From Opitutia bacterium (GTDB taxonomy: Bacteria; Verrucomicrobiota; Verrucomicrobiia; Opitutales; Opitutaceae): a DNA stretch of 5,177 nucleotides. This document shows positions 1 through 5,177 of the stretch, in pieces (position 1 is the first letter of the stretch; every line of letters begins with the position of its first letter). The stretch lies in NCBI GenBank assembly GCA_003157575.1, contig PMKA01000107.1, forward strand, positions 4,328-9,504, in the 5' to 3' direction. The translations under genes were made by a program, and so were the position numbers. The notes below the pieces were generated by a model. The model saw nothing but the letters and a program-made list of their open reading frames with translations, was not told the origin of the DNA and ran no database searches.

Positions 1-1
1 T

Positions 2-421
2 CTCGGCGGTCCTGCCGCGAGGGAGAGGGAGGTCGCGAACGCCCTCGTTTCCAGCGCCCAGGCGCCGGTCATCGACCTGGTTGGGCGCACGAACATCCCG
101 CAGCTGATCGCAACCCTGGCCCGGTGCAGGTTGCTTCTGGCGCCCGACACCGGCGCGGTGCACATTGCAAATGCGCTCGGACGCCCGGTGGTCGGACTTT
201 ATGCGGTCGCACCGGCGCATCGCACCGGGCCTTATCGACGAACGGAATTCTGCATCGATCGCTTCGATGAGGCGGTGCGCACGCTCAGCGGCGCCGACCC
301 GGCCCGTGTTTCGTGGCGAAAGCGCGTGCACGACCCGCGCGCGATGTCGCTGATCGGCGTCGATGAAGTCATTGGCAAGGTCGACCTGGCGTGGCGCGCG
401 GCCGAACCGCTGGCGAAGTGA
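2..421 (+). CDS. GT9 (heptosyltransferase-family) glycosyltransferase, C-terminal part, 5' end outside window
   Basis: The frame is open from base 2 to the TGA at 419-421 and gives 139 residues of a protein whose N-terminal half lies off the left edge. It begins LGGPAAREREV, the GGP-x-E-x-E segment of the nucleotide-sugar-binding domain of glycosyltransferase family 9. It continues with IDLVGRTNIPQL (about residues 24-35), then PDTGAVHIANALG (48-60), which carries the family D-[ST]-G-x-x-H-x-A motif with H54, and then GLYAVAPAHRTGPY (65-78). Family 9 enzymes such as WaaC and WaaF transfer heptose from ADP-heptose onto lipopolysaccharide core on the cytoplasmic face of the inner membrane. The donor and acceptor here cannot be told from sequence. 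The internal TTG at 131 falls inside the conserved domain and is not a start. A second GT9 gene follows on the same strand after 263 nt, which suggests an envelope-glycan locus. The family call is strong; the exact substrate is unknown. Confidence 0.9.
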   Translation, partial: LGGPAAREREVANALVSSAQAPVIDLVGRTNIPQLIATLARCRLLLAPDTGAVHIANALGRPVVGLYAVAPAHRTGPYRRTEFCIDRFDEAVRTLSGADPARVSWRKRVHDPRAMSLIGVDEVIGKVDLAWRAAEPLAK

Positions 422-423
422 AC

Positions 424-444
424 GGCGGGGGCCCGCTTTCCGCC
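424..444 (+). repeat. GC-rich stem-loop just after the GT9 stop codon
   Basis: GGCGG (424-428) pairs with CCGCC (440-444) around an 11-nt loop that itself contains GGGCCC and ends in TTT. It starts 2 nt after the TGA of the upstream GT9 gene. The next bases, up to about 465, are also very GC-rich and offer competing pairings. There is no U-tract after the stem, so this is not a standard intrinsic terminator. It may slow or end transcription, or simply reflect base composition. Confidence 0.25.
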
Positions 445-521
445 CTCGCCCGGGGGCGCGCGCAGAAGGAGGAACGGTTCCCGTCCGATCAACGGTGATT
501 GCCGGCGGGGTGCAGGAAGGT

Positions 522-542
522 CCGGCCGAGAAGGACGGCCGG
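522..542 (+). repeat. 7-bp inverted repeat in the GT9-GT9 gap
   Basis: CCGGCCG (522-528) and CGGCCGG (536-542) are perfect inverted copies around a 7-nt loop. A weaker pair, AATCGC (556-561) and GCGATT (570-575), follows. Neither has a run of T directly after the stem, although T-rich sequence (598-608) lies further on. In DNA this GC-rich such stems arise easily by chance, so a function is only a possibility. Confidence 0.3.
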
Positions 543-609
543 CCGGTTCCGGGAAAATCGCGGAGACGAGCGATTCTCGTTTGCGTTTCCGGCGGAGTTT
601 TTGCTTTTA

Positions 610-642
610 GCAGCCTGGAGGACCCGAAGTCAGACAGGCTGC
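610..642 (+). repeat. 8-bp inverted repeat upstream of the second GT9 gene
   Basis: GCAGCCTG (610-617) and CAGGCTGC (635-642) form a perfect 8-bp stem with a 17-nt loop, ending 42 nt before the GT9 start at 685. The right arm region, AAGTCAGACAGGCT (627-640), matches AAGTCCGACAGCCT in the serS-tilS hairpin (3160-3173) at 12 of 14 positions. The two may therefore be diverged copies of one dispersed element. It lies in the presumed 5' leader of the GT9 gene and could alternatively be a leader structure. Confidence 0.4.
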
Positions 643-684
643 CAGTGACAACTCTTGCCGGCGAACGGCTTCCTCCGATGCGTC

Positions 685-1692
685 ATGCCACAACTGCTCA
701 TCATCCAGCCCTCGGCGCTCCGCGACATCGTTCACGGGCTGCAGGTCGCGGCTTCGCTCAAGGCGCAGCGGCCCGACCTCCGGATCTCGTGGATTGCGCG
801 GGATATCTTCGCACCGCTGGTGCGCTCCTGCGAGGTTGTGGACCGCGTTTATGTGTTCTATCGGAGCAAGGGGGTGCGCGGATTTTTCAAGCTGATGAGG
901 GAGGTGCGGCAGACGCAGTTCGATTATGCGTTCGACATGCAGGGTCTGCTGCGCACGGGCCTGATGATCCTAAGGACCCGTGCCCGGGTCAAAGCGGGAC
1001 GCAGTGACGCGCACGAGGGGGCCACGTTTTTTTATCAGCGGAAGATGCCCCTGCCCGCGAACGAAGAACAGAGACATCCGCTCGACATCCTCCTGCAGTT
1101 CTGCCCGGTGCTGGAGGCGGAGCCTGTGTTGCGCGGGGAGCTGCGTTTTCGCGAGCCGGCCGACCTCAACCTGAGCTTCATCGAAGGCCGCCGCGGCCAG
1201 AAGCCGATCCTCATTTTTCCCGACAGCCGACGCGCCGAGAGGCGTTGGAACGGGTTCCGACAGCTGACCGATCTGCTTTTGCGCGACGGCAGCGGACGCA
1301 AGGTCATCTGGGCGGGAAACAACCTGGTCTCCTACCGGGAGAACTTTCCGGAAGGGCAGTTCCTGAACTTGACGGGCAACACCAGCCTCGCCTCGCTCGC
1401 GGCCCTCGTCCGGCGGGCCGACTGGGTGGTCTGCAACGACAGCGGGCCGCTGCATCTCGCGGCGGCGCTCGGCATAAAGACGCTCGGCGTATTTGGGCCG
1501 ACCGATCCGCGTCTGAACGGGCCGTATCCTCTCAGCAGCCCGACCAATCACGTCGTGCAGGCGCCGGTGGGGGATTTGCGCCTGCTCACCGCCAAGGATG
1601 TGTACGCCCGATTCGCCCGTCTCGAAGCCCTCAACCAGGGGCAGACTCCGGCAAGCGCTCCTGCGCCCTGGTCTCGGCAGGCGAAGAGGTAG
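685..1692 (+). CDS. GT9 (heptosyltransferase-family) glycosyltransferase, complete
   Basis: This 335-residue protein has the usual length and layout of glycosyltransferase family 9. The first Rossmann-like domain opens with MPQLLIIQPSALRDIVHGLQ. It holds Asp14 at the place of the catalytic-base Asp of WaaC, although the usual Gly before it (GDIVH) is Arg13 here. FDMQGLLRTG (83-92) follows. The C-terminal donor-binding domain has PDSRRAERRW (179-188), the family's basic-Trp segment, then NDSGPLHLAAALG (251-263) with H257, and FGPTDP followed by GPYP. Such enzymes add heptose or a related sugar to lipopolysaccharide core at the inner membrane; the substrate here is not determinable. The start is ATG 685 because the conserved N-terminus begins there; the TTG at 655 would add ten unconserved residues. 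No Shine-Dalgarno lies near either. The tail after about residue 315 is variable. It follows another GT9 gene, and serS begins 182 nt later, probably as a separate unit. Confidence 0.9.
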   Translation: MPQLLIIQPSALRDIVHGLQVAASLKAQRPDLRISWIARDIFAPLVRSCEVVDRVYVFYRSKGVRGFFKLMREVRQTQFDYAFDMQGLLRTGLMILRTRARVKAGRSDAHEGATFFYQRKMPLPANEEQRHPLDILLQFCPVLEAEPVLRGELRFREPADLNLSFIEGRRGQKPILIFPDSRRAERRWNGFRQLTDLLLRDGSGRKVIWAGNNLVSYRENFPEGQFLNLTGNTSLASLAALVRRADWVVCNDSGPLHLAAALGIKTLGVFGPTDPRLNGPYPLSSPTNHVVQAPVGDLRLLTAKDVYARFARLEALNQGQTPASAPAPWSRQAKR

Positions 1693-1701
1693 GCTGCCTG
1701 A

Positions 1702-1745
1702 GGCGCGGCCGAAGCAGCTGTTTTGGGCCCAGCGCTTTCCGCGCC
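1702..1745 (+). repeat. Long interrupted hairpin after the second GT9 gene
   Basis: Starting 9 nt after the TAG stop, three stacked stems can form: GGCGCGG (1702-1708) with CCGCGCC (1739-1745), GAAGC (1711-1715) with GCTTT (1734-1738, one G-U pair), and GCTG (1717-1720) with CAGC (1730-1733). Together they give 16 pairs, interrupted only by bulges, around a 9-nt loop. The position suits a transcript end or a 3' protective structure for the GT9 mRNA, but there is no U-tract downstream. I saw no convincing promoter in the remaining bases up to serS. Confidence 0.4.
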
Positions 1746-1874
1746 CGGCGATCGGACGGCGGCGATGACTTTCCTTTTGCACGAGGCGAAGCGGATCCCG
1801 GCGGACCCGGGAAGGAAACAGGCCGCAACTTCGCTCTTTATTCCCCAGGGCGGCGCTGCCACACTGGCCCGGTC

Positions 1875-3143
1875 ATGCTCGATCCAAAACTCCTCCGCGA
1901 AACACCCGATGTGGTCCGCGCGGCGATTGCCCGGAAATATCTCGACGTCGACCTCGACCCGATTCTCGCGCTCGATGCGCTGTGGCGGGCGCAGCTCAAC
2001 GACGTTGAGACGCTGCGCTCGCGGCAGAAGTCGGCCAACGGCGAAATGGCCGCGCTGCGCAAGGGTTCGCCGGAATTCCTCGCGAAGGTCCAGGAGATGA
2101 AGGGACTGTCCTCGCAGGTGAAGGAAAAGGAGGCGAATTTCGCCCAGACGGACGCGAAGTGGCGCGCGGCGATGCTCACCCTGCCGAACATCCCCCACGC
2201 AAGCGTGCCGGAGGGCCGCACGGCCGCGCAGAACGTGGTTTGTGCGACGCACGGATCGACGGATGCGGTGTCGCCCCACGCGCGGCCCCACTGGGAGATC
2301 CCCGGATTCGACCGCCTTTTCGATTTTCCGAGGGGCGCCAAGGTCACCGGGGCCGGCTTCCCGTTTTATGTCGGCGACGGCGCACGCCTGGTGCGCGCGC
2401 TCATCCAGTTCTTTATCGAGGAGGCGGGCAGGGCAGGTTACCTTGAGGTCCATCCGCCGATCCTGGTGAATCCCGCGAGTGCGACCGCGGTTGGACAGCT
2501 CCCGGACAAGGAAGGGATGATGTATCAGACTGTTGAGGACCAGTTCTACCTGATCCCCACCGCCGAGACGCCCCTTACAAATTTCTTCCGCGAGGAGATT
2601 CTCGAGGAGGCTGCGCTGCCGGTCTATCGGTGCGCCTACACTCCCTGTTTCCGGCGCGAGGCGGGCAGCTACGGCAAGGACGTCCGCGGGCTCAACCGCC
2701 TCCATCAATTCGACAAGGTCGAGCTGCTGAAATGGGTTCATCCCTCGCGGAGCTATGACGAGCTGGAAAGCCTGCGGCTGCATGCCGAGAGCCTCCTTCA
2801 GAAGCTGGAGCTGCCGTACCATGTGCTGCTCATGTGCGGGGGCGACCTCGGGTTTGCGCAGGCGAAGAAATACGATCTCGAAGTCTGGTCGGCGGGGCAG
2901 AAGCGGTGGCTTGAGGTGTCGAGCTGCTCGAACTTCGAGGCCTTTCAGGCGAGGCGCGCGCAGATCCGGTTTCGCTGCAAGGAGACCGGGAGGCCCGAGC
3001 TCGTGCATACGATCAACGGCTCCGGGCTGGCCGTGCCTCGCGTGCTTTCGGCCATCCTGGAGAACAACCTTCAAGCGGACGGCCGGGTGCGCATTCCCGC
3101 GGCCCTGGTGCCGCATTTTGGCAGGGAGTTCCTGAGCTTCTAG
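1875..3143 (+). CDS. serS: Seryl-tRNA synthetase
   Basis: The product is a cytoplasmic class II aminoacyl-tRNA synthetase that activates serine with ATP and charges tRNA(Ser) and tRNA(Sec). Its 422 residues match the family's usual 420-430. The N-terminus MLDPKLLRETPDVVRAAI is typical and is followed by the charged coiled-coil arm that grips the long variable arm of tRNA(Ser) (roughly residues 27-100). The catalytic core then shows motif 1 (RLVRALIQFF from R171), the serine/ATP-site TAE loop LIPTAETPLTN (from L226), motif 2 (CFRREAGSYG, 258-267, leading to HQFDKVE), CGGDLGFAQAKKYDLEVW, SSCSNFEAFQARR, and motif 3 (NGSGLAVPR, 381-389). Pro388 replaces the Gly seen in many bacteria, a variant known in other phyla. 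The frame is open far upstream of ATG 1875, so the start rests on homology. No Shine-Dalgarno lies close by. tilS begins 37 nt after the stop, so the two are probably cotranscribed. Confidence 0.97.
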   Translation: MLDPKLLRETPDVVRAAIARKYLDVDLDPILALDALWRAQLNDVETLRSRQKSANGEMAALRKGSPEFLAKVQEMKGLSSQVKEKEANFAQTDAKWRAAMLTLPNIPHASVPEGRTAAQNVVCATHGSTDAVSPHARPHWEIPGFDRLFDFPRGAKVTGAGFPFYVGDGARLVRALIQFFIEEAGRAGYLEVHPPILVNPASATAVGQLPDKEGMMYQTVEDQFYLIPTAETPLTNFFREEILEEAALPVYRCAYTPCFRREAGSYGKDVRGLNRLHQFDKVELLKWVHPSRSYDELESLRLHAESLLQKLELPYHVLLMCGGDLGFAQAKKYDLEVWSAGQKRWLEVSSCSNFEAFQARRAQIRFRCKETGRPELVHTINGSGLAVPRVLSAILENNLQADGRVRIPAALVPHFGREFLSF

Positions 3144-3174
3144 GAGGCTGTCGGGATGCAAGTCCGACAGCCTC
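3144..3174 (+). repeat. Perfect 11-bp hairpin filling the serS-tilS gap
   Basis: GAGGCTGTCGG (3144-3154) is followed by a 9-nt loop and its exact reverse complement CCGACAGCCTC (3164-3174). The stem begins on the first base after the serS stop codon and ends 6 nt before the tilS ATG. The bases after it are AAAAAG, not T, so it is not an intrinsic terminator for the + strand, and on the - strand no T-run follows either. It contains the only strong Shine-Dalgarno-like sequence of the gap (GGAGG, 3143-3147), four of its bases lying in the stem. Likely roles are an intercistronic processing or stability element, control of tilS translation, or a copy of a dispersed palindromic repeat. The structure is certain at sequence level; its role is unknown. 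Confidence 0.75.
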
Positions 3175-3180
3175 AAAAAG

Positions 3181-4221
3181 ATGACCCGGAAGAGAAAATC
3201 CCGTCCCGACTGGAGAGCCTGGGCTGAACGGGTCGGGGAGTTATTGCCGAAGGATTCCCTCCATCCTGCAGTGCGGACGTGGGCGGACGGGCGGACAGCG
3301 GCAGCGAGGGGCCGTTGGGCGGCGGCGTTTTCCGGGGGGGCCGACTCGCTGGCTTTGCTCCTGTTGCTCTGGGCGCACTGGCCCGAACGCCGCACGCGGC
3401 TTGTGGCTCTGCATTTCAATCACCGGCTGCGCGGCGCGGCTGCGGATGCCGATGAGCGGTTTTGCAGGCGGGTGTGCCGCGGTCTTGGCGTGCGGCTGTA
3501 CGTGGGCCGCTGGAAGAGGCGGCGCGCCGGCGCCAGCGAGGATGAGGCGCGCGAGGCGCGGTTTGCATTTTTCGAACGGACGATGAGCCGGATTGGAGTG
3601 CGCGCCCTCTGGCTCGGGCACCAGCAGGACGACATCGCCGAAACGATGCTCATGCGGCTGGCGCGCGGAAGCGGGACCGCCGGGCTTGCGGCGCCGCGGC
3701 CCGTGCAGCGTGTGGGCGTGCAGGTTCGCGTGCGGCCGCTCTTGACGCTTAAGAAGCAGGACGTTGCGGCGCGGCTGGGCGAATCCCGCATTCCATGGCG
3801 CGAGGACCAGAGCAATGCGGACGGGACGTATTTTCGCAACCGGGTCCGCCACGAGGTCCTTCCGGCGTGGCAGCAGGCTGCGGGACGCGATGTCGTCGCA
3901 GGGGCGGCGCTGGCGCGTGAACGCCTGGAGGAGGACGATTCCGCGCTGGATGCGTGGCTGGAAGAGCTGCGGCCCCTCGGCCGGAGCGGTGTGTTGAATC
4001 TCGCCGTTCTCAACGGCCGGCCGCGTGCGCTGGTGCGCCGCGCCCTTCACCGCTGGCTGCTTGCGCATCCGCTGGCGGGGGATCTTTCCCGGCAGGGATT
4101 CGACGACCTTTTGAACGCGGTTGTGATCGGTCGGAGGACCCGCAGGAGTTTGGGGAGCAGGGGATTCGCCGTGATCCGGGACGGCACATTGCGGTTTGTG
4201 CGGGTTCGCGGCCGGGGGTGA
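3181..4221 (+). CDS. tilS: tRNA(Ile)-lysidine synthetase, short form
   Basis: TilS is a cytoplasmic N-type ATP pyrophosphatase that joins lysine to C34 of the CAU anticodon of a minor tRNA(Ile). This changes charging from Met to Ile and decoding from AUG to AUA, and is essential in most bacteria. The 346 residues show the PP-loop SGGADS (51-56), HFNHRLRG (78-85), ASEDEAREAR (118-127), LGHQQDDIAETML (145-157), RLARGSGTAGLA (159-170), RPLL (185-188), and EDQSNADGTYFRNRVRHEVLP (208-228), so the catalytic core is intact. About 115 residues follow, enough for the first C-terminal tRNA-binding domain. The second, present in the roughly 430-residue E. coli protein, appears absent, as in the short Aquifex enzyme. 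ATG 3181 is the only plausible start after the in-frame stop at 3133. About 50 residues precede the PP-loop, longer than usual, so a later start is conceivable. An A-rich AAAAAG, not a Shine-Dalgarno, precedes the ATG. A G7 run (3334-3340) encodes the PP-loop glycines. Confidence 0.95.
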   Translation: MTRKRKSRPDWRAWAERVGELLPKDSLHPAVRTWADGRTAAARGRWAAAFSGGADSLALLLLLWAHWPERRTRLVALHFNHRLRGAAADADERFCRRVCRGLGVRLYVGRWKRRRAGASEDEAREARFAFFERTMSRIGVRALWLGHQQDDIAETMLMRLARGSGTAGLAAPRPVQRVGVQVRVRPLLTLKKQDVAARLGESRIPWREDQSNADGTYFRNRVRHEVLPAWQQAAGRDVVAGAALARERLEEDDSALDAWLEELRPLGRSGVLNLAVLNGRPRALVRRALHRWLLAHPLAGDLSRQGFDDLLNAVVIGRRTRRSLGSRGFAVIRDGTLRFVRVRGRG

Positions 4222-4263
4222 ACGGAGCCGGTGCGACGGCGATCGCGGCGGCAGGAGTCGTGT

Positions 4264-4284
4264 GGGCGCGGCAGGTCTGCGCCC
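4264..4284 (+). repeat. 8-bp hairpin in the tilS-ftsH gap
   Basis: GGGCGCGG (4264-4271) pairs with CTGCGCCC (4277-4284), including one G-U pair, around the 5-nt loop CAGGT. It lies 42 nt after the tilS stop codon and 119 nt before ftsH. No T-run follows in either direction, which argues against an intrinsic terminator. Its compact palindromic form resembles dispersed REP-like intergenic elements, but no second copy is present in this window. It may also simply mark the 3' end of the tilS message. Confidence 0.45.
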
Positions 4285-4360
4285 CTATGGAAGGAACAAA
4301 ATCTCCCGCCTGAGATTGCGTCGGGGCGCATCGGTTTCCCCTCGCTTCAATTGACTTATC

Positions 4361-4374
4361 AGGAGGGAACCTCC
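4361..4374 (+). promoter_or_regulatory. Shine-Dalgarno folded against its own complement, upstream of ftsH
   Basis: AGGAGGG (4361-4367) is a near-perfect Shine-Dalgarno. Its GGAGG (4362-4366) is followed by GAA and then CCTCC (4370-4374), so it can close into a tight 5-bp hairpin that hides it. It lies 36 nt before the ftsH ATG, too far to serve it directly, but 10 nt before a GTG (4378) that opens a 35-codon reading frame overlapping the start of ftsH in another frame. Either this is a leader element affecting ftsH translation, or it is chance. The pairing is plain in the sequence; the function is inference. Confidence 0.35.
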
Positions 4375-4403
4375 ACGGTGTTCAAACAGTCAAAAAACAT
4401 CGA

Positions 4404-5177
4404 ATGTCCGACGACGAAAACAAATCCAAACGGCGGCCGCTCAAGAATCTGCCTCCTGATCGGTTTCAGCCGAAAGTGTGGCTGATCTGGTTTGCGATCA
4501 TTGGCATCCTGATCCTGGTTTGGAGATTCAATCCAGAGCGGATCAGCTCGCCGGCAAACCTCAAGATCCAGGACGTCGTCGACTACGCGCTCGCCGACAA
4601 GATCGCCGAAGGCAAGATCCGTCCGGATCCTTCCGGCGGTCGCGAGTGGGAGGAGATCACCGGCGAGCTTAAAGAGGCGACGCTCACGAGCGAAAGCGGG
4701 AAGACCAAGTCCTTTCATACGGCCGGACAGCTCACCGATGCCAACCTGGAGGTCCTCCAGAAATCCAAGGTTTTCACCGAGGTTTCCGCGACCAATTTCG
4801 CCACGCAGGTGCTCACCTCGATTCTTCCTTTTGTCATAGTCATCGGGCTGGTCTATTTCCTGTTTGTCCGGCAGCTGAAACAGGCGGGGCGGGGCGCCCT
4901 CAGCTTTGGCAAGAGCCGGGCAAAGCTGCTCACGCGCGACCGGGATCGCGTGACGTTTGCGGACGTCGCGGGCTGCGACGAGGCCAAGGAGGAGGTCTCC
5001 GAGGTCGTGGAGTTTCTCAAGGATCCGAAGCGCTTTCAGAAGATCGGCGGGCGCATCCCGAAGGGCGTCCTGATGGTCGGTCCTCCGGGAACGGGGAAGA
5101 CGCTCCTTGCCAAGGCGATCGCGGGCGAGGCGGACGTGCCGTTCTTTTCGATAAGCGGCTCGGACTTTGTCGAGATG
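4404..5177 (+). CDS. ftsH: ATP-dependent zinc metalloprotease FtsH, N-terminal part, 3' end outside window
   Basis: FtsH is a hexameric inner-membrane AAA+ protease that extracts and degrades misfolded membrane proteins and some regulatory proteins. The 258 residues seen comprise a charged cytoplasmic N-terminus (1-24), a first membrane segment (about 25-41, [16 protein letters not shown]), a periplasmic domain (about 42-135), a second membrane segment (about 136-155, ending in [13 protein letters not shown]), a basic linker with GKSRAKLL, and the start of the AAA+ domain. The last has [15 protein letters not shown] (184-198), Walker A GPPGTGKT (226-233) and SGSDFVEM at the cut edge. Walker B, the pore and arginine fingers and the HEXXH zinc site should lie downstream. 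ATG 4404 is the first possible start in this frame for over 60 nt upstream and gives a typical FtsH N-terminus. It lacks a Shine-Dalgarno; the only strong one (4361-4367) is 36 nt away and can be base-paired. tilS ends 182 nt upstream, an order shared with many bacteria. Confidence 0.96.
   Translation, partial: MSDDENKSKRRPLKNLPPDRFQPKVWLIWFAIIGILILVWRFNPERISSPANLKIQDVVDYALADKIAEGKIRPDPSGGREWEEITGELKEATLTSESGKTKSFHTAGQLTDANLEVLQKSKVFTEVSATNFATQVLTSILPFVIVIGLVYFLFVRQLKQAGRGALSFGKSRAKLLTRDRDRVTFADVAGCDEAKEEVSEVVEFLKDPKRFQKIGGRIPKGVLMVGPPGTGKTLLAKAIAGEADVPFFSISGSDFVEM

Noticed and set aside
363..1007. 214-codon + strand frame spanning the GT9-GT9 gap
   Set aside because: It overlaps the end of one GT9 gene and the start of the next in another frame, has low-complexity composition and no family resemblance; a high-GC shadow.
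970..1782. 270-codon - strand frame opposite the second GT9 gene
   Set aside because: Antisense to a well-supported gene; Arg/Pro-rich with no motif.
1777..1843. TTGCAC (1777-1782) or TTTATT (1838-1843) as promoter boxes for serS
   Set aside because: Neither has a partner hexamer at proper spacing.
1245..1874. Upstream extension of the serS frame
   Set aside because: The frame is open but the encoded residues are unlike SerRS and overlap the GT9 gene; the canonical N-terminus begins at ATG 1875.
3036..3038. Pro388 in SerRS motif 3 instead of Gly
   Set aside because: LA-[VL]-PR variants occur in SerRS of other phyla such as Bacteroidota, so this is probably lineage variation and not a defect.
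3334..3340. G7 run in tilS as a phase-variable tract
   Set aside because: It encodes the essential SGG of the PP-loop in a gene that is normally essential; seven G in high-GC DNA is unremarkable.
1548..3419. 623-codon open frame on the - strand, antisense to serS
   Set aside because: It lies opposite serS with its well-conserved motifs, has no recognisable domain, and is Arg/Ala/Pro-rich as expected for antisense frames in high-GC DNA.
4351..4356. TTGACT as a -35 box for an ftsH promoter
   Set aside because: No acceptable -10 hexamer lies 15-20 nt downstream (the region reads about CCACGGTG), so I do not call a promoter.

Overview
The window is ordinary housekeeping DNA from a high-GC bacterium with an outer membrane. 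The best guess is Verrucomicrobiota of the Opitutaceae type. That guess rests on the high G+C, with G/C-rich third codon positions throughout, on lipopolysaccharide-type GT9 glycosyltransferases next to serS-tilS-ftsH, and on the general look of the TilS and FtsH proteins. No rRNA or other taxonomic marker is present, so it is an inference.

All recognisable genes lie on the + strand. From left to right they are: the C-terminal part of a GT9 (heptosyltransferase-family) glycosyltransferase, cut by the left edge (2-421); a second, complete GT9 glycosyltransferase (685-1692); seryl-tRNA synthetase serS (1875-3143); tRNA(Ile)-lysidine synthetase tilS (3181-4221); and the first 258 codons of the membrane AAA+ protease ftsH, cut by the right edge (4404-5177). 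The first two fit cell-envelope glycan assembly. serS and tilS both serve translation, through Ser-tRNA charging and decoding of AUA. ftsH provides membrane-protein quality control. The tilS-ftsH adjacency matches a known gene order in which hpt often lies between the two; hpt is absent here.

Every gap between genes holds at least one inverted repeat. The clearest is a perfect 11-bp stem filling the 37-nt serS-tilS gap. None is followed by a U-tract, so none is a textbook intrinsic terminator. Two of them, before tilS and before ftsH, contain the only good Shine-Dalgarno-like sequence of their leader in base-paired form, 33-36 nt upstream of the annotated start, and each precedes a short out-of-frame start at normal spacing. 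None of the four visible gene starts has a Shine-Dalgarno at normal distance. No RNA genes, CRISPR arrays, insertion sequences, attachment sites or origins were seen, and I found no novel multi-gene system. The leader structures are the part most worth a second look.
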